In this document: piece after piece, positions 1 through 8,085 of the stretch
How positions within the stretch are numbered: the first letter of the stretch is position 1
Layout: every line of letters starts with the position of its first letter
Assembly (NCBI GenBank): GCA_027049035.1
Contig: JALTVI010000069.1
Span: forward strand, 1-62,952
Direction of reading: 5' to 3'
DNA: 62,952 bases
DNA from: Sulfurovum sp.
Lineage (GTDB): Bacteria; Campylobacterota; Campylobacteria; Campylobacterales; Sulfurovaceae
Position numbers and translations under genes: made by a program
The notes under the pieces: generated by a model
Databases searched by the model: none
What the model was told of the DNA's origin: nothing
The model's input: only the letters and a program-made list of their open reading frames with translations

Positions 1-1030
1 TGCTAATCTTTTCAAATGGAAGTTCTGCTGATTTGAGTTCACTTTTTTGTTGTGTTGCTGCTACTGTTGGCGTGACATCTGCTTGTAAAGGCAGAAAAAG
101 ATTATCATTGCCTTTTGCTGCACCGACTAGACTCATTGTCCCCCATATCAGCAGCAACACGGCCACCGTTTTTTGAAATTTCTTCCAGCCGTTAAAGTTT
201 TCTTCATTGAAGTTCAAAGCCCCTAAGTAAACCGCAATACCTACGAAGTAAGCACCCCATAAAATAAGTGCAGAGATGAGCTGCAGTTCAGCAAATATAT
301 AGATGGCGACACCCAGTAAAACAGTACCGAAAAAATACTTCACTCCATCCATCCAAGCACCTGCTTTTGGAAGCAGATAGCCAATGCCCATTCCCATAAT
401 CAACAGTGGAATACCCATACCAAGAGCAAGTGCAAACATCGTCAGAGCACCCAAAATAGGGTCACTTGTCGCAATGGCAACACCTAAAAAGGAGATAAGC
501 ACAGGAGAGACACAAGCACCTAAAACAAGAGCTGAAATGAGCCCTAGAAGAAAAACAGCAAAAAACTTTCCGCCTTTTATATTATGTGTTGCACCATCGA
601 GACGAGATTGCAAAGAGGAAGGCAGCTGTACAGTGAAAAGACCAAACATCGCGAGTGCCATAAGCACGAACAATAGACTCATTGCGCTTATTGCCCAGAA
701 ATTTTGAAAATAGGACTGGAGTTGTTCACCCGTCGCCCCGGCAAGTGCGCCCATAGCTCCATAGGTAACGGCAGTTCCCAAAACATAAGCAAAAGAGAGT
801 TTAAAGGCTTTGGCTTTGGAAAGGCTCTTTCCCTCTCCGGCAATGACACTTGAGAGGATGGGTACCATCGGCAAAACACAGGGCGTAAAAGTAAGTAAAA
901 TTCCTGCGACAAAAGCACCCCCGAGAATGCCGAATGTACTTTGAGAAGAGAGTGTTTCGACTCCTGCAAAGAGAGGCAATGCACACACCCATAAAATAAA
1001 GAGCATTCGTGTGATAGTTCTTTGTTTCAT
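1..1030 (-). CDS. dsbD: DsbD/CcdA-type thiol:disulfide transporter (3' end outside window)
   Basis: Translating the minus strand from the ATG at 1030 gives an open frame of about 343 codons that runs off the window edge. Residues 1-22 look like a signal peptide, followed by a multi-span membrane domain with the two redox cysteines expected for the DsbD/CcdA family: C51 in TPCVLPM and C173 in GACVSP. Such proteins carry electrons from cytoplasmic thioredoxin to periplasmic thiol proteins. The usual N-terminal immunoglobulin-like DsbD-alpha domain is absent. After the last span (about residue 314) a soluble tail begins, so a C-terminal thioredoxin domain may lie outside the window. It is last in a minus-strand cluster with DsrE and rhodanese genes, 14 nt after DsrE. 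The family is clear; whether it is DsbD, ScsB or plain CcdA cannot be settled here. Confidence 0.85.
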   Translation of the reverse strand, partial: MKQRTITRMLFILWVCALPLFAGVETLSSQSTFGILGGAFVAGILLTFTPCVLPMVPILSSVIAGEGKSLSKAKAFKLSFAYVLGTAVTYGAMGALAGATGEQLQSYFQNFWAISAMSLLFVLMALAMFGLFTVQLPSSLQSRLDGATHNIKGGKFFAVFLLGLISALVLGACVSPVLISFLGVAIATSDPILGALTMFALALGMGIPLLIMGMGIGYLLPKAGAWMDGVKYFFGTVLLGVAIYIFAELQLISALILWGAYFVGIAVYLGALNFNEENFNGWKKFQKTVAVLLLIWGTMSLVGAAKGNDNLFLPLQADVTPTVAATQQKSELKSAELPFEKIS

Positions 1031-1044
1031 AAAAATCCTTCTTT

Positions 1045-1398
1045 TTAAAATGTTAAAATCTTGTCACTTTCAAGTACCCACTCAGAAAGTTTTTGCATAG
1101 TTGAAGATATATTTTCAGCGAAATAGGGTTCGTTTTTATATAAACCGCATCGCGTGTTGCAACTGCCGCATACCTGTAACGCTATACCGTCTTCATACAA
1201 CTCTTTTAACATCTGTACAAGATCATGATCATAGTGATCAGGCTTACGCGTTTTATCACGGGCAAGATCTACAGCATCGTTCATCAAAAAGATATTCACT
1301 TTTTCGCCGTTTTTATGCAGTGTTTTAGCCAACCGCAGTGCATTCCATGCAATATCACTTCCATCGTAAGGTTGATGATTCAATATGATTGTCGTCAT
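1045..1398 (-). CDS. DsrE-family sulfur-relay protein
   Basis: A 117-residue cytoplasmic protein with the DsrE/DsrF alpha/beta fold pattern: an N-terminal hydrophobic strand, NIFLMNDAV around residues 35-43, and a cysteine-rich motif QVCGSCNTRCG (C77, C80, C84) near residue 80. Relatives shuttle persulfide sulfur or are small proteins of unknown substrate in sulfur-oxidising bacteria. The gene starts 2 nt after the rhodanese stop and precedes dsbD, so the three are probably one transcript. Persulfide transfer from the rhodanese is an inference from this neighbourhood. Confidence 0.8.
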   Translation of the reverse strand: MTTIILNHQPYDGSDIAWNALRLAKTLHKNGEKVNIFLMNDAVDLARDKTRKPDHYDHDLVQMLKELYEDGIALQVCGSCNTRCGLYKNEPYFAENISSTMQKLSEWVLESDKILTF

Positions 1399-1400
1399 CG

Positions 1401-1882
1401 CTATTTTCCTTTTTTCAGAACAACTTTACCAAGTCCCGTTTTTATCGGATAACCCGCTTTCGCCCATCCTTTGAGTCCCCCTTTGAGTGTCGTAGCATTT
1501 TTATAGCCCATCTGTCTCAAAACCTTGGCTGCAAGCGCACCTCTTCCGCCTCTGCGACAATAGGTTACAATCTTTGCATTTTTATCAGAAATAAGTTTGT
1601 TGATTTTCCATTCAAGATTTCCACGGGTTAAATGATAAAAATTTTCCTTGTTGAAATCATCAAAAGGGATGCTCCCCTCTGATCTTTGTTCCGCTTCTCT
1701 TACATCCAAAACGATTACATCTTCCCCATCATCGAGCATCTTTTTAAGTTCTTGGGCGTTATCTCACCAACCTCTTTTTTCGCCGTATTGATCAAATCCA
1801 TCTTCGAAAGTGCCTGAGCATTCAGTTGCGTGACATTGAATGCCATCACTGCAAATATAACCGCTGCAATCAATCTTTTCAT
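1401..1882 (-). pseudogene. Secreted rhodanese, interrupted by a one-base frameshift
   Basis: The minus-strand ATG at 1882 opens a frame encoding a signal peptide (about residues 1-22) and the start of a mature protein up to EITP. The rhodanese domain (1401-1739) continues in the -1 frame, with the loop TYCRRGGRG carrying the catalytic cysteine. Adding one C to the CCC run at 1754-1756 joins the halves as EITPQELKKMLDDGE, a normal rhodanese beginning. Without it the first frame stops within about ten codons. The domain half alone would start at an internal ATG (1739) and lack export. The cause may be a sequencing error in a C run, a real inactivating deletion, or a translational shift at the A-rich stretch just downstream. 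The intact protein would be a periplasmic sulfurtransferase. Confidence 0.75.
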
Positions 1883-1901
1883 TTTTTACTCCTATTTAAT
1901 T

Positions 1902-1921
1902 ATTTAGCAAATTTGCTAAAT
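1902..1921. promoter_or_regulatory. 20-bp perfect palindrome, candidate ArsR-family operator
   Basis: ATTTAGCAAATTTGCTAAAT is a perfect palindrome 19 nt upstream of the rhodanese start and 130 nt upstream of the arsR-like start. A second partial copy of the half-site (ATTGCTAAAT) lies at 1972-1981. ArsR-family repressors bind such AT-rich palindromes, usually of 12-2-12 type, over their own or a divergent promoter. Binding by the adjacent regulator is inferred from position. Confidence 0.55.
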
Positions 1922-2051
1922 TGATTTCAAAGTCTATAATTAAGATGCTTAATTTAAAGTTAATTGTCTAAATTGCTAAATAACCTTAACAAGAATATTT
2001 TTAATATAGTTATTTTGCTATAATGTTAAATATGCAATAAGGATAACTGCA

Positions 2052-2420
2052 ATGCTCAATATGGAAGATAAGATAAAAATTTTCAAAGCACTCGGGAACG
2101 AAACAAGATTTAAAATATTCAAAACATTATTTACGGGTGGATATGTATGTTCCATAGATAATACAAAGCCAAAAAATGACATTATCGCACAAGCAACCTG
2201 TGTTACAACGATTGCCGAACAGTTCGATTTTGCGTTACCGACCATCTCAAGACACCTCAAAGAGATGAAAGATGCAAAAATTATAACAATGACCAAAAAT
2301 AAAAATAAAATCTACATAGAGCCCAACATTGAAACGATGAAAGAGATAGCAGGATGTTTTGATACTTTAGTCAAAGAGTATGAGGATGGTGCTGTTTATC
2401 AATTTGATAATACTAAATAA
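2052..2420 (+). CDS. ArsR-family transcriptional regulator, possibly thiol/persulfide-sensing
   Basis: A 122-residue winged helix-turn-helix protein: KALGNETRFKIFKTL at 12-26 begins the fold, and FALPTISRHLKEMKDAKII at 60-78 is the recognition helix plus wing. It has three cysteines, C33, C50 and C102. C33 and C102 are placed roughly like the dithiol pair of the persulfide sensors SqrR and BigR; the metal-site ELCVCDL motif of ArsR/SmtB is missing. RBS AAGGA precedes the ATG at 2052. It is divergent from the rhodanese-DsrE-DsbD cluster, so repression of that cluster in response to sulfide or persulfide is a reasonable inference. Its codons are AT-rich like those of the cluster. Confidence 0.8.
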   Translation: MLNMEDKIKIFKALGNETRFKIFKTLFTGGYVCSIDNTKPKNDIIAQATCVTTIAEQFDFALPTISRHLKEMKDAKIITMTKNKNKIYIEPNIETMKEIAGCFDTLVKEYEDGAVYQFDNTK

Positions 2421-2462
2421 TAATAGTAACGTTAAGCAGTGCGATGTTGGCATGGAGGCGGA

Positions 2463-2561
2463 GTGGTGTCGCAGTCAAGTGCCGATACGGTGATGTACAT
2501 TCTTTATGCCGTGATCATCGCGGCGACCATTGTCATTTTGAAGTTGCCGAAGAAAAAATAG
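2463..2561 (+). CDS. Possible 32-residue single-span membrane peptide
   Basis: A short frame starting at GTG 2463 or GTG 2466 follows a strong GGAGG at 2454-2458. It encodes a polar start (SQSSADT), one hydrophobic span (MYILYAVIIAATIVILKL) and a basic end (PKKK), the usual form of bacterial small membrane proteins. No family is recognised. It stands alone between arsR and the PTS operon. Coding status rests only on the RBS and amphipathic layout. Confidence 0.35.
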   Translation: MVSQSSADTVMYILYAVIIAATIVILKLPKKK

Positions 2562-2570
2562 CCTCAATCG

Positions 2571-2588
2571 GCGCGAATGAATTCGCGC
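2571..2588. terminator. Hairpin downstream of the PTS permease
   Basis: GCGCGAA (2571-2577) pairs with TTCGCGC (2582-2588) around a 4-nt loop. On the minus strand it lies about 34 nt past the permease stop, followed 10 nt later by a T-rich stretch (TATTTTTTC). It is plausible as a weak terminator for the PTS operon. Confidence 0.4.
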
Positions 2589-2621
2589 TTCCAGAATAAG
2601 TGTATGTCTGGGTAAGTAAAG

Positions 2622-4022
2622 CTATTTGCTATCTTGTTTAAGTGCCTCTCTTATTTTTTCTGCAACCCCCTCGGCCCTTGCGCCAAGTACGATCTGAATG
2701 GAGTGTCTGTCGGGTCGTATGACCCCTTTTGCTCCAAGGGCACTGAAGGCTTCATCTTTGAGCGTTTCACTGTTTTTGACACTCATCCTTAACCGCGTGA
2801 TACAGGCATCGGCAGCGACAATGTTCTCTCTGCCGCCCAGTGCTTTGATGAATGCGGCTGCTTCATCGTTTTGCGAGTTTTCTGCATTTTTGGATGAGTC
2901 ATCGGAGAGTTCCGTCTCCATGATCTTCAGCTTGAAAAATTTGATGGTGTAGTAGCTGAGCACGAAGTAGAGCAGGGCGAACACCAGCCCCAGCGGAATG
3001 ATGCGCAGCGGATGGGTGGAGAGTTTGTAGTTGATGAGGTAGTCGATGAAGCCTGCGGAGAAGCCGAACCCTGCGTGAATGTCCAGTGCCTGTGCGGATG
3101 CAAGTGCCAGACCGGTAAGCAGGGCATGCACCACAAAGAGTGCCGGCGCGACAAAGAGAAAAAGAAACTCCATAGGTTCCGTGATGCCGGTCAGAAACGA
3201 AGTAAATGCCACCCCTGCCAGAATGGCGGCCGCCTTTTTACGGTAGGCTTTGTCCGTATTGAGGTAGATGGCATACGCCATGGCGGGCAGGCCGAACATC
3301 ATCACCACATAGAAGCCCGACATATAGATGCCCGCACTCTTGTCACCTGCAAAGAAGCGGTGCAGGTCACCGTTGGCGACAACGGCCACGCCATCCTTGA
3401 CATAGTGGAATTCCCCGATCTGGAACCAGAAGACGGAGTTGAGAATGTGGTGCAGCCCGATGGGGATGAGCAGACGGTTGAGTACGCCGTAGATGAACGT
3501 ACCAATCTCACCCATACCGATAATAGCGTTGGAGAAGGCGTCGATGCCGCTTTGGGCATACTGCCAGAAGTAGCCGGCAACCACCCCCACGACTATGGCT
3601 GCAAGTGCGGTGATGATGGGTACGAAGCGTTTGCCGCCGAAAAAGCCCAGAAATTCGGGAACCTTGATGGTGTGGTAGCGGTTGTAGAGTGTCCCTGCGA
3701 TGACACCGATGATGATGCCCACAAAGACACCCATGTTGACATCTTTGTCAATAGCGGTGTAAACCGCCTTGGCGATGAGAACCCCCACCGCACCGCTGAG
3801 TGCTGCGGCACCGTCGTTGTTCTTGGCAAGTCCGTAGGCGATGCCCACACCAAAGAGCAGGTCGAGGTTGGCAAAGACCGCCTCCCCGGCACTCTTCATC
3901 ACAAGGGCGATCTCTCCGTCGAATATATCACCGAATCCAAGCCTAAGCAGCAGTGCCGCCACAGGCAGTACGGCAATAGGGGTCATCAGCGCCTTGCCGA
4001 TCTTTTGAAGCAGGTTAAACAT
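2622..4022 (-). CDS. PTS IICB permease, N-acetylglucosamine/glucose family
   Basis: A 466-residue inner-membrane sugar phosphotransferase permease. The IIC part (about 1-365) carries family signatures GLHHILNSVFWF (189-200) and GITEPMEF (279-286). The IIB part (about 388-466) has the phospho-cysteine in ADACITRLRMS (C407). Sequence type fits the GlcNAc/glucose branch (NagE/PtsG); NagE of E. coli carries IIA at its C-terminus, absent here. It would import and phosphorylate a hexose or amino sugar using phosphate from HPr-EI through a IIA protein. The start overlaps the end of the HPr-EI gene by 8 nt, so the two are coupled. PTS sugar uptake is uncommon in chemolithotrophic Campylobacterota. 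No sugar-catabolic gene is adjacent, so the substrate is not proven. Confidence 0.88.
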   Translation of the reverse strand: MFNLLQKIGKALMTPIAVLPVAALLLRLGFGDIFDGEIALVMKSAGEAVFANLDLLFGVGIAYGLAKNNDGAAALSGAVGVLIAKAVYTAIDKDVNMGVFVGIIIGVIAGTLYNRYHTIKVPEFLGFFGGKRFVPIITALAAIVVGVVAGYFWQYAQSGIDAFSNAIIGMGEIGTFIYGVLNRLLIPIGLHHILNSVFWFQIGEFHYVKDGVAVVANGDLHRFFAGDKSAGIYMSGFYVVMMFGLPAMAYAIYLNTDKAYRKKAAAILAGVAFTSFLTGITEPMEFLFLFVAPALFVVHALLTGLALASAQALDIHAGFGFSAGFIDYLINYKLSTHPLRIIPLGLVFALLYFVLSYYTIKFFKLKIMETELSDDSSKNAENSQNDEAAAFIKALGGRENIVAADACITRLRMSVKNSETLKDEAFSALGAKGVIRPDRHSIQIVLGARAEGVAEKIREALKQDSK

Positions 4023-5838
4023 GGCGTATCCTCTCTTTGGTTTGTGCTACCAGTCCCGGCGAGACACTCAGTTTCGCAATACCGGCAGCGACGAGCCGTG
4101 CTGTCGCTTCGCTGTCGCCTGCGAGTTCTCCGCAGATACTGACAGGTTTTTCTGCCTCTGCCGCCACCTTTTCAACGGCACGAAAGAGCGCTTCGGAACG
4201 GGGGTCGAGCGCGAGTGTGGGGTGCGTGCGTTCAATGGCGTAGAGGTACTGGTTGAGGTCGTTGGTGCCGATGGAGTAGAAGTCTACGACTTCATTGAAC
4301 TCCGGCAGCAAAAAGAGTACGGAAGGCACTTCGACCATCATGCCAAACTTGATGGCGGAGATATCGATGTTCTCTTTTCCTGCCACCTCTTTGGCGAAGG
4401 TCTTGGCTTTGGTGAAGCTTTCGACACTGTCGACCATTGGGAACATCACCTTGAGCGGTTTTCCCGCAGCTGCGGTAAAGATCGCTTTGAGCTGCTCGGC
4501 GATGAGGTCGGGGTGGCTCTCAAAAAGCCTGACCCCGCGGATACCGAGAAAGGGGTTTGGCTCTTTGGGCAGGTCGATGTAGGGAAGTGCCTTGTCCCCG
4601 CCCACATCGAGTGTGCGGACGGTAACGTCATCAAAGAGGGAAAATATCGCTTTGTAGGCTTCTGTCTGCTCCTGGAGCGTCGGTTTTCTCTCCTGAAAGA
4701 GAAACTCGGTACGTAGCAGTCCTATCCCCTCCGCACCGGCCTCCTTTGCCGCTTTTGCCGAAGCGGGGTCGGTCACGTTTGCCAGAATGCGTATGGTTTT
4801 GCCCAAAGTCGTAGTCGCCGTATCGAAGCGTTTGGCGTGCTGCTGCTCTTTTTGGCTCCGGCTCTGTGTCAGCAACTGCTTTGCCGTATCAAGGTCTTTT
4901 GGGCTGGGGTCGGCAACCAGCACGCCCGCAAATCCGTCGAGAATGACCGGTGTATCCGTCTCATCGATCTGTTCACGTACGATGAGGGAGGGGACGCCTG
5001 CAGCCCGCAGCAAAATGGCGGTGTGGGAGGTCAGGCTGCTCTGTTGCAGCACGACACCCTCAACGCTTTGGGGCAGTCTCTCCACCTGTGAGGGGAGCAG
5101 GTCATCGGCCAGTAGTACAAAGGGTGTGTCAGGCCACATCACTTCAGTTTTGTAGCCCATGGCGCTTCTGACGCGCCCAAGCAGGTCACGGTAGTCGGTG
5201 ATCTTTGCTGCCATGGCACTGCCCTCAAGCGCTGCGACGACATCGTTGACGGCAGCTTCAAAGGCTTCAAGCGTATCGGTCTCTTCGGAGAGCGTCTCAA
5301 GCAAGGAGCGCTGTGCAAGGAAGATGGTCCCCTCCGGCCGCGCCATGTTCGCTTTGTACTCCGCTTCAAGCGCAGCGTTTACGCGCTCAAGTGCCGTTTT
5401 AAAATCAGCGCCACCCTCCGCTTTGTGATGACGCTCGCTGTATCGCCAAAGCGGTGCTGTGGCGACCCCCTGTGAGATGATCTCTCCGGCGAAGCTCTCT
5501 CCCTCATAGCTGTGTGTCGCTTTGTCGATACGCGCAACGGCTTTATCGCTCTGCATCAGTGTTTCAAAAACGGCAGTGAGTGCTTCAAGGGCTTCTTCGG
5601 CATCCCTGCCTTTGCAGATGATGTCGAAGTGGTCCCCCTTTTCGAGGTTGAGCGAAAGCAGGGCGTTGAGGTTTTTGGCATCGACGCTTTGCCCGCGCGT
5701 TTCAGCCTCAATGGAGGCAGAAAACTTTTTGGCTTCGGCGGCGAATACGGCAGCGGGGCGCAGGTGAAAGCCGTTGGTAGAGGTGATATGCAGTACCGTC
5801 GCGGCACTCTTGGCAAAGAAGCGGTCAAAAAGGCCCAT
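4015..5838 (-). CDS. HPr-Enzyme I fusion phosphotransferase
   Basis: A 607-residue cytoplasmic protein joining HPr (about 10-98) to Enzyme I (about 112-607). The HPr phospho-histidine is H25 in FHLRPAAVF. The position matching regulatory Ser46 is asparagine (N56 in AKNLNALLSL), so HPr kinase control is unlikely. EI shows the active-site histidine H272 in LTSHTAI and the C-terminal CGELAGD signature. It would move phosphate from PEP to its own HPr domain and on to a IIA domain. HPr-EI fusions usually also carry a IIA domain (as in FruB-type and PtsA proteins); here neither it nor the permease has one. It lies 3 nt after the DUF1566 gene and overlaps the permease start. Confidence 0.9.
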   Translation of the reverse strand: MGLFDRFFAKSAATVLHITSTNGFHLRPAAVFAAEAKKFSASIEAETRGQSVDAKNLNALLSLNLEKGDHFDIICKGRDAEEALEALTAVFETLMQSDKAVARIDKATHSYEGESFAGEIISQGVATAPLWRYSERHHKAEGGADFKTALERVNAALEAEYKANMARPEGTIFLAQRSLLETLSEETDTLEAFEAAVNDVVAALEGSAMAAKITDYRDLLGRVRSAMGYKTEVMWPDTPFVLLADDLLPSQVERLPQSVEGVVLQQSSLTSHTAILLRAAGVPSLIVREQIDETDTPVILDGFAGVLVADPSPKDLDTAKQLLTQSRSQKEQQHAKRFDTATTTLGKTIRILANVTDPASAKAAKEAGAEGIGLLRTEFLFQERKPTLQEQTEAYKAIFSLFDDVTVRTLDVGGDKALPYIDLPKEPNPFLGIRGVRLFESHPDLIAEQLKAIFTAAAGKPLKVMFPMVDSVESFTKAKTFAKEVAGKENIDISAIKFGMMVEVPSVLFLLPEFNEVVDFYSIGTNDLNQYLYAIERTHPTLALDPRSEALFRAVEKVAAEAEKPVSICGELAGDSEATARLVAAGIAKLSVSPGLVAQTKERIRHV

Positions 5839-5841
5839 GGC

Positions 5842-6255
5842 TTACTTCAGGTTCCGAACACAGCGTACGTAGCGGTCGTAGTACTCCGCAGCACGGCTGC
5901 TGGCACCACGCTTGAAGTTCACACCCCAGAATTCGTCATCGGCATCGGCAACGGGAGTAGAGGTCCAGTAGAATGATTCGGGTTCTATGTAGTCGAAGGC
6001 CTTGAATGTCGCAGGAGAGGTGCGGCTGTAGTCGACAATGCTCAGCAGCTCCTTGATGGTCGGCAGTCTCCAGTCCGTGTATCCGCCGAGTCTGAGTGCT
6101 GTGCAGTAGAGTATCGCTTTTGGGTGGGTGATCTTCACCTCTTTGACGTGTGGGGTGTCTTCCCAGAGCAGACCGGTGCGGGTATCTTTGACCATCGTCG
6201 CTTCGGCGAAGAGAAAAGCGGCAGGCAGTATCAGCAAAAAGAGGGCTTTGAACAT
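5842..6255 (-). CDS. Exported DUF1566-domain protein
   Basis: A 137-residue protein with an N-terminal signal peptide (about 1-17) and one DUF1566/Lcl-type domain: GLLWED near 28-33, DWRLPTIKEL near 61-70, FYWTST near 94-99 and the closing VRCVRN. This domain is common in secreted proteins of Campylobacterota and deltaproteobacteria and has no settled function. It is first in the PTS operon, with RBS AAGGAG 6 nt before the ATG. Whether it helps in carbohydrate binding at the surface is only suggested by the operon. Confidence 0.75.
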   Translation of the reverse strand: MFKALFLLILPAAFLFAEATMVKDTRTGLLWEDTPHVKEVKITHPKAILYCTALRLGGYTDWRLPTIKELLSIVDYSRTSPATFKAFDYIEPESFYWTSTPVADADDEFWGVNFKRGASSRAAEYYDRYVRCVRNLK

Positions 6256-6286
6256 GGAGGGCTCCTTGGGTGGGTCTTTGGAAGAT

Positions 6287-6320
6287 AGTATAGCAAATCA
6301 AAACAAAACTTTGCTATACT
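6287..6320. promoter_or_regulatory. Symmetric divergent promoter
   Basis: AGTATAGCAAA (6287-6297) and TTTGCTATACT (6310-6320) form a perfect 11-bp inverted repeat with a 12-nt spacer. Each arm read outward gives an extended -10 (TGCTATACT), one toward DUF1566/PTS and one toward the AAA gene, each about 25 to 30 nt before a start codon. No -35 is evident on either side. It could also be an operator. Confidence 0.55.
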
Positions 6321-6344
6321 GAAAAGAAAATCAGGAACACACGA

Positions 6345-8078
6345 TTGAAATATCTCATTGAATTCATAGAGGCCAAATCGGTCAAAAAAAGTACTGTCTA
6401 CAAACAGCTCAAATGCACCGAAGAGGAGGCGAAGCTGGTGCAGTACGTCTGCCGCCGCTACGTCAAGGGGCTTGAGGAGGTGCCGGTACTGGAGATGCTG
6501 CAGGAGAACTTCCACGGCGAACCCTACCTCTACCTAAAAAAACTGCCGCTGGTAAAGAATCTGCTCGACCTTGGCTGGTTCGTACAGATCAGCTTCGGAC
6601 AGGTCAAGGCGCACGACTTTTCGCAGCTGGAGCTGATCAATACTTCCGTGACACCGAGCATGTCGCTGCTGCGCCTGCTCGAAGAGGGGTCTCTGGAGCT
6701 CTCTCTGCCCGAGATCAAACCCTACACCGACCATCTGGAGTACCTGCAGGATCAGTTCGATATGATCAGCCTGCTGCACAAGATCGCCACCTACAAGCAG
6801 GGGTTTGCGGACAATACGCTCAGCATCGGAAGGCTCAAGAACAAGCTGACACTGCTAACAAAGCGTATCGAAGAGCGTGTCAAGATGACCGAAACGCCCA
6901 TCGTCGTCGAAGAGTTCTTCAAGGAAAAAGGGCTTGACGAGAAGGAGCAGCGCATTTTTCTGGCACTGCTCAAAGAGGAGTACAGCGGCGGGGAGGGGCA
7001 GTTTCGCGATATGAACACCCTCATCGAGCTTATCAGTTTCGACGAGTATGAAAAGATCAAGAACCGCGCGCTGCTTGAAGACGGTGCGAGGCTCATTACC
7101 GAAGGGATCATCGACTATGAAGAGATCCTCAATATGTTCGGGGGTGTGAGCCGTTCGTTCTACCTGCAGGAGGAGGTGATGCAGCGCATTATCCACCCCA
7201 AGAAAAAGAAGAAGGTCACCAAACTCAAACTCGATGCACTGGTCAAAGACCAGGATATCTTCGAATACCTCAAACCCGAAACCACGCTTGACGATGTGGT
7301 GCTCCACCCCAAAACGCGCGAGACGCTCAACAATGTCGTCAAGCAGGTCGACAAAGAGGTCTTCAGAAAGCTTCGCGAATGGGGTATCAAGGACAAGCGC
7401 AAGAGTATCGATGCGCGTATTATCTTCTACGGTGCGGCAGGAACAGGAAAGACGATGACGGCGATGAGCCTTGCCAAGACGCTTAAAAAGCCCATCCTCT
7501 CTTTCGACTGTTCGAAGATCCTCTCGATGTATGTCGGAGAGAGCGAAAAGAATGTGCGCCGTATCTTCGATGACTTCAGAGAGCTCAGCGCCAAGGCGAA
7601 GGTGGAGCCCATTTTGCTGCTTAATGAAGCTGACCAGTTTCTCAGTTCACGAAGCGAGGGTGCAGGCAGCAGTGCGGACAAGATGCACAACCAGATGCAG
7701 AATATCTTTCTTGAGCAGATCGAACGCTTCGAGGGGATACTGATCGCCACGACCAACCTGCTTGGCAACATCGACAAAGCCTTTTCACGCCGATTCAACT
7801 ACAAGATAGAGTTCAAGAAGCCCGGCAAGAAACAGCGTCTGCGTCTGTGGCAGTTCATGCTGCCCGAAAAGGCCGACTACGCCGAAGACTTCGATGTGGA
7901 AGCGCTGGCGAAGTTCGAACTGACCGGCGGGCAGATCAACCTGATCATCCGCAACACCGCCTATAAAGTGGCGGTCAGGGAAGAGAGTATCTTTACGCAG
8001 AAAGATTTCCTTGAAGAGATCGAAAAGGAGCTTGGCAGCAGCTTCGACGGCGCCAAGAGTATGGGGTTTAAGGTATAA
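6345..8078 (+). CDS. AAA+ ATPase
   Basis: A 577-residue cytoplasmic ATPase. Residues 1 to about 300 are an unrecognised, mostly helical region. The AAA module follows with Walker A GAAGTGKT (363-370), a Walker B variant ILLLNEAD (423-430, asparagine in place of the first aspartate) and a sensor segment ATTNLLGNIDKAFSRRF. The NEAD variant occurs in a group of single-AAA proteins of unknown role that includes relatives of FtsH/Cdc48 ATPases. Translation starts at TTG 6345 behind AGGA. It is 7 nt upstream of the restriction-modification gene on the same strand, so it may belong to a defence block, but the family also occurs alone. Confidence 0.85.
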   Translation: MKYLIEFIEAKSVKKSTVYKQLKCTEEEAKLVQYVCRRYVKGLEEVPVLEMLQENFHGEPYLYLKKLPLVKNLLDLGWFVQISFGQVKAHDFSQLELINTSVTPSMSLLRLLEEGSLELSLPEIKPYTDHLEYLQDQFDMISLLHKIATYKQGFADNTLSIGRLKNKLTLLTKRIEERVKMTETPIVVEEFFKEKGLDEKEQRIFLALLKEEYSGGEGQFRDMNTLIELISFDEYEKIKNRALLEDGARLITEGIIDYEEILNMFGGVSRSFYLQEEVMQRIIHPKKKKKVTKLKLDALVKDQDIFEYLKPETTLDDVVLHPKTRETLNNVVKQVDKEVFRKLREWGIKDKRKSIDARIIFYGAAGTGKTMTAMSLAKTLKKPILSFDCSKILSMYVGESEKNVRRIFDDFRELSAKAKVEPILLLNEADQFLSSRSEGAGSSADKMHNQMQNIFLEQIERFEGILIATTNLLGNIDKAFSRRFNYKIEFKKPGKKQRLRLWQFMLPEKADYAEDFDVEALAKFELTGGQINLIIRNTAYKVAVREESIFTQKDFLEEIEKELGSSFDGAKSMGFKV

Positions 8079-8085
8079 GAGTATT

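Noticed and set aside
1740-1760. Established programmed -1 frameshift
   Set aside because: The CTTAAAAAG stretch is not a canonical X-XXY-YYZ slippery site and no downstream stimulator is evident; a one-base loss in the C run is simpler.
3012-4142. A 376-codon plus-strand open frame opposite the PTS permease
   Set aside because: It is a mirror of the GC-rich permease codons, has no family likeness, and the minus strand encodes a clear IICB protein.
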